Below are positions 6,426 through 7,035 of a stretch of 7,035 nucleotides of DNA, piece after piece (position 1 is the first letter of the stretch; the number at the start of each line of letters is the position of its first letter). The notes under the pieces are model-generated. The model saw nothing but the letters and a program-made list of their open reading frames with translations, did no database searches and had not been told where the DNA came from. A program made the translations under genes and the position numbers. Where the stretch lies: assembly GCA_025457985.1 (NCBI GenBank), contig JALOTI010000097.1, positions 1-7,035 of the forward strand, read 5' to 3'. Source of the DNA: Leptospira sp. GTDB taxonomy: Bacteria > Spirochaetota > Leptospiria > Leptospirales > Leptospiraceae.

Positions 6426-7035
6426 ATGCCAATCCGTCTTTCACTTCTTCCGATTTTGGTTTCCATATCTGTTTTACTAATCTATCAAACTCCAAGCTCC
6501 CACCCATCCATACGAGACAGAGAAATACGATTTTTCGTATCTTGTGGGGACTCCGTATTTACTAAGATGGACGAGGAAGGACGGGGGGGACTCAGTTCTC
6601 TTCTGGCTTACGTCGAAAGAGAAAAGATGAATTTGGAATTGAAAAATGGGAAAGGGTATCTTTTTTTCCCTTTTGTTACAGCCAAATTTAAAAAAGAGTA
6701 CCCGTTTGATGGCATTGAGCCAAAAAAGGATCGGATTTTAGAACATGGTGCCGTTAAACTTGGCGTAGGTGGAATTCAAAACCTTTTGGGAGAAACGGAC
6801 TTGGATGACTACGATGCTTGGATTCTTTTTTTGTCCGAAAACGAAGAAGGATATCTAACGCAAATTCCCAAATCGACGGAAGGAGCACCAATATTTGTTT
6901 TTGGAGAAAATAAATCTAGAGCAAGTTTTATCTATCTTCAAAATCTCTACCAAGTAGAATGCCCCAAAGAGTTCGGGAAACTTGGAGTTTTATCCTTGTA
7001 CTTTCGGAATCGGAATTTGATTCGTCAAAACTACG
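6426..7035 (+). CDS. membrane-anchored or secreted protein of unknown function, N-terminal 203 residues (runs off the right edge)
   Basis: The frame is open from ATG 6426 to the window edge with no stop, and AGGG lies 9 bases before the start, so this is a genuine gene cut by the window. Residues 5-20 (LSLLPILVSISVLLIY) form a signal peptide or membrane anchor without a lipobox cysteine; the rest should be outside the cytoplasmic membrane. I do not recognise the product with confidence. The stretch from EIRFFVSCGD (33-42) through GRGGLSSLLAYVEREK (52-67) to HGAVKLGVGGIQNLLG (107-122) has the spacing and hydrophobic pattern of the N-terminal domain of 5'-nucleotidase-type metallophosphoesterases. 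However, the metal-binding Asp-His-Gly and Asn-His-Glu residues expected there are absent. A non-catalytic relative is therefore possible, as is no relationship at all. It is divergent from the quinone genes and shares only the intergenic region with them. Confidence 0.72.
   Translation, partial: MPIRLSLLPILVSISVLLIYQTPSSHPSIRDREIRFFVSCGDSVFTKMDEEGRGGLSSLLAYVEREKMNLELKNGKGYLFFPFVTAKFKKEYPFDGIEPKKDRILEHGAVKLGVGGIQNLLGETDLDDYDAWILFLSENEEGYLTQIPKSTEGAPIFVFGENKSRASFIYLQNLYQVECPKEFGKLGVLSLYFRNRNLIRQNY

Overview
The window looks like a chromosomal stretch from a spirochaete of the genus Leptospira, probably a saprophytic or otherwise non-classical species. This is an inference from three things: the gene set (LL-diaminopimelate aminotransferase, an E. 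coli-type PyrB, and a prenyltransferase/UbiX pair that fits menaquinone synthesis), the moderately AT-rich base composition judged by eye, and the presence of two unrecognised exported proteins. I see no RNA gene, mobile element, CRISPR array or large repeat. The DNA is densely coding and no gene-free stretch exceeds about 90 bases.

Layout. From the left edge to 4371 everything reads on the minus strand: pyrB (4371-3439), a DUF2203 protein (3446-3084), dapL (3100-1874), two exported proteins of unknown function (1821-841 and 841-206), and the start of a CBS-domain protein that runs off the left edge. Neighbouring genes overlap by 8, 17 and 1 bases, so pyrB-DUF2203-dapL and the two exported genes look like translationally coupled groups. 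A 62-base divergent region (4372-4433) separates pyrB from a plus-strand hotdog thioesterase (4434-4847). That gene converges on, and overlaps by 17 bases, a second minus-strand pair: a UbiA-family prenyltransferase (6335-5424) followed by ubiX (5427-4831), joined by an ATGA overlap. A 90-base divergent region (6336-6425) then leads into a plus-strand gene that leaves the right edge. It encodes a membrane-anchored or secreted protein that may be a degenerate relative of the 5'-nucleotidase metallophosphoesterases.

How the genes work together. PyrB commits carbamoyl phosphate and aspartate to pyrimidines, and DapL makes LL-diaminopimelate for lysine and peptidoglycan, so the left operon is biosynthetic housekeeping with an unknown DUF2203 protein in the middle. 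The UbiA-like/UbiX pair fits quinone synthesis; the most likely setting is the futalosine route to menaquinone, as an MqnP-like prenyltransferase plus the enzyme that makes prenylated FMN for a UbiD-type decarboxylase. The best candidates for undescribed biology are the two exported helical proteins at 206-1821, which seem to share a motif and may be diverged paralogues, and the partial gene at the right edge. The well-recognised enzymes look ordinary.
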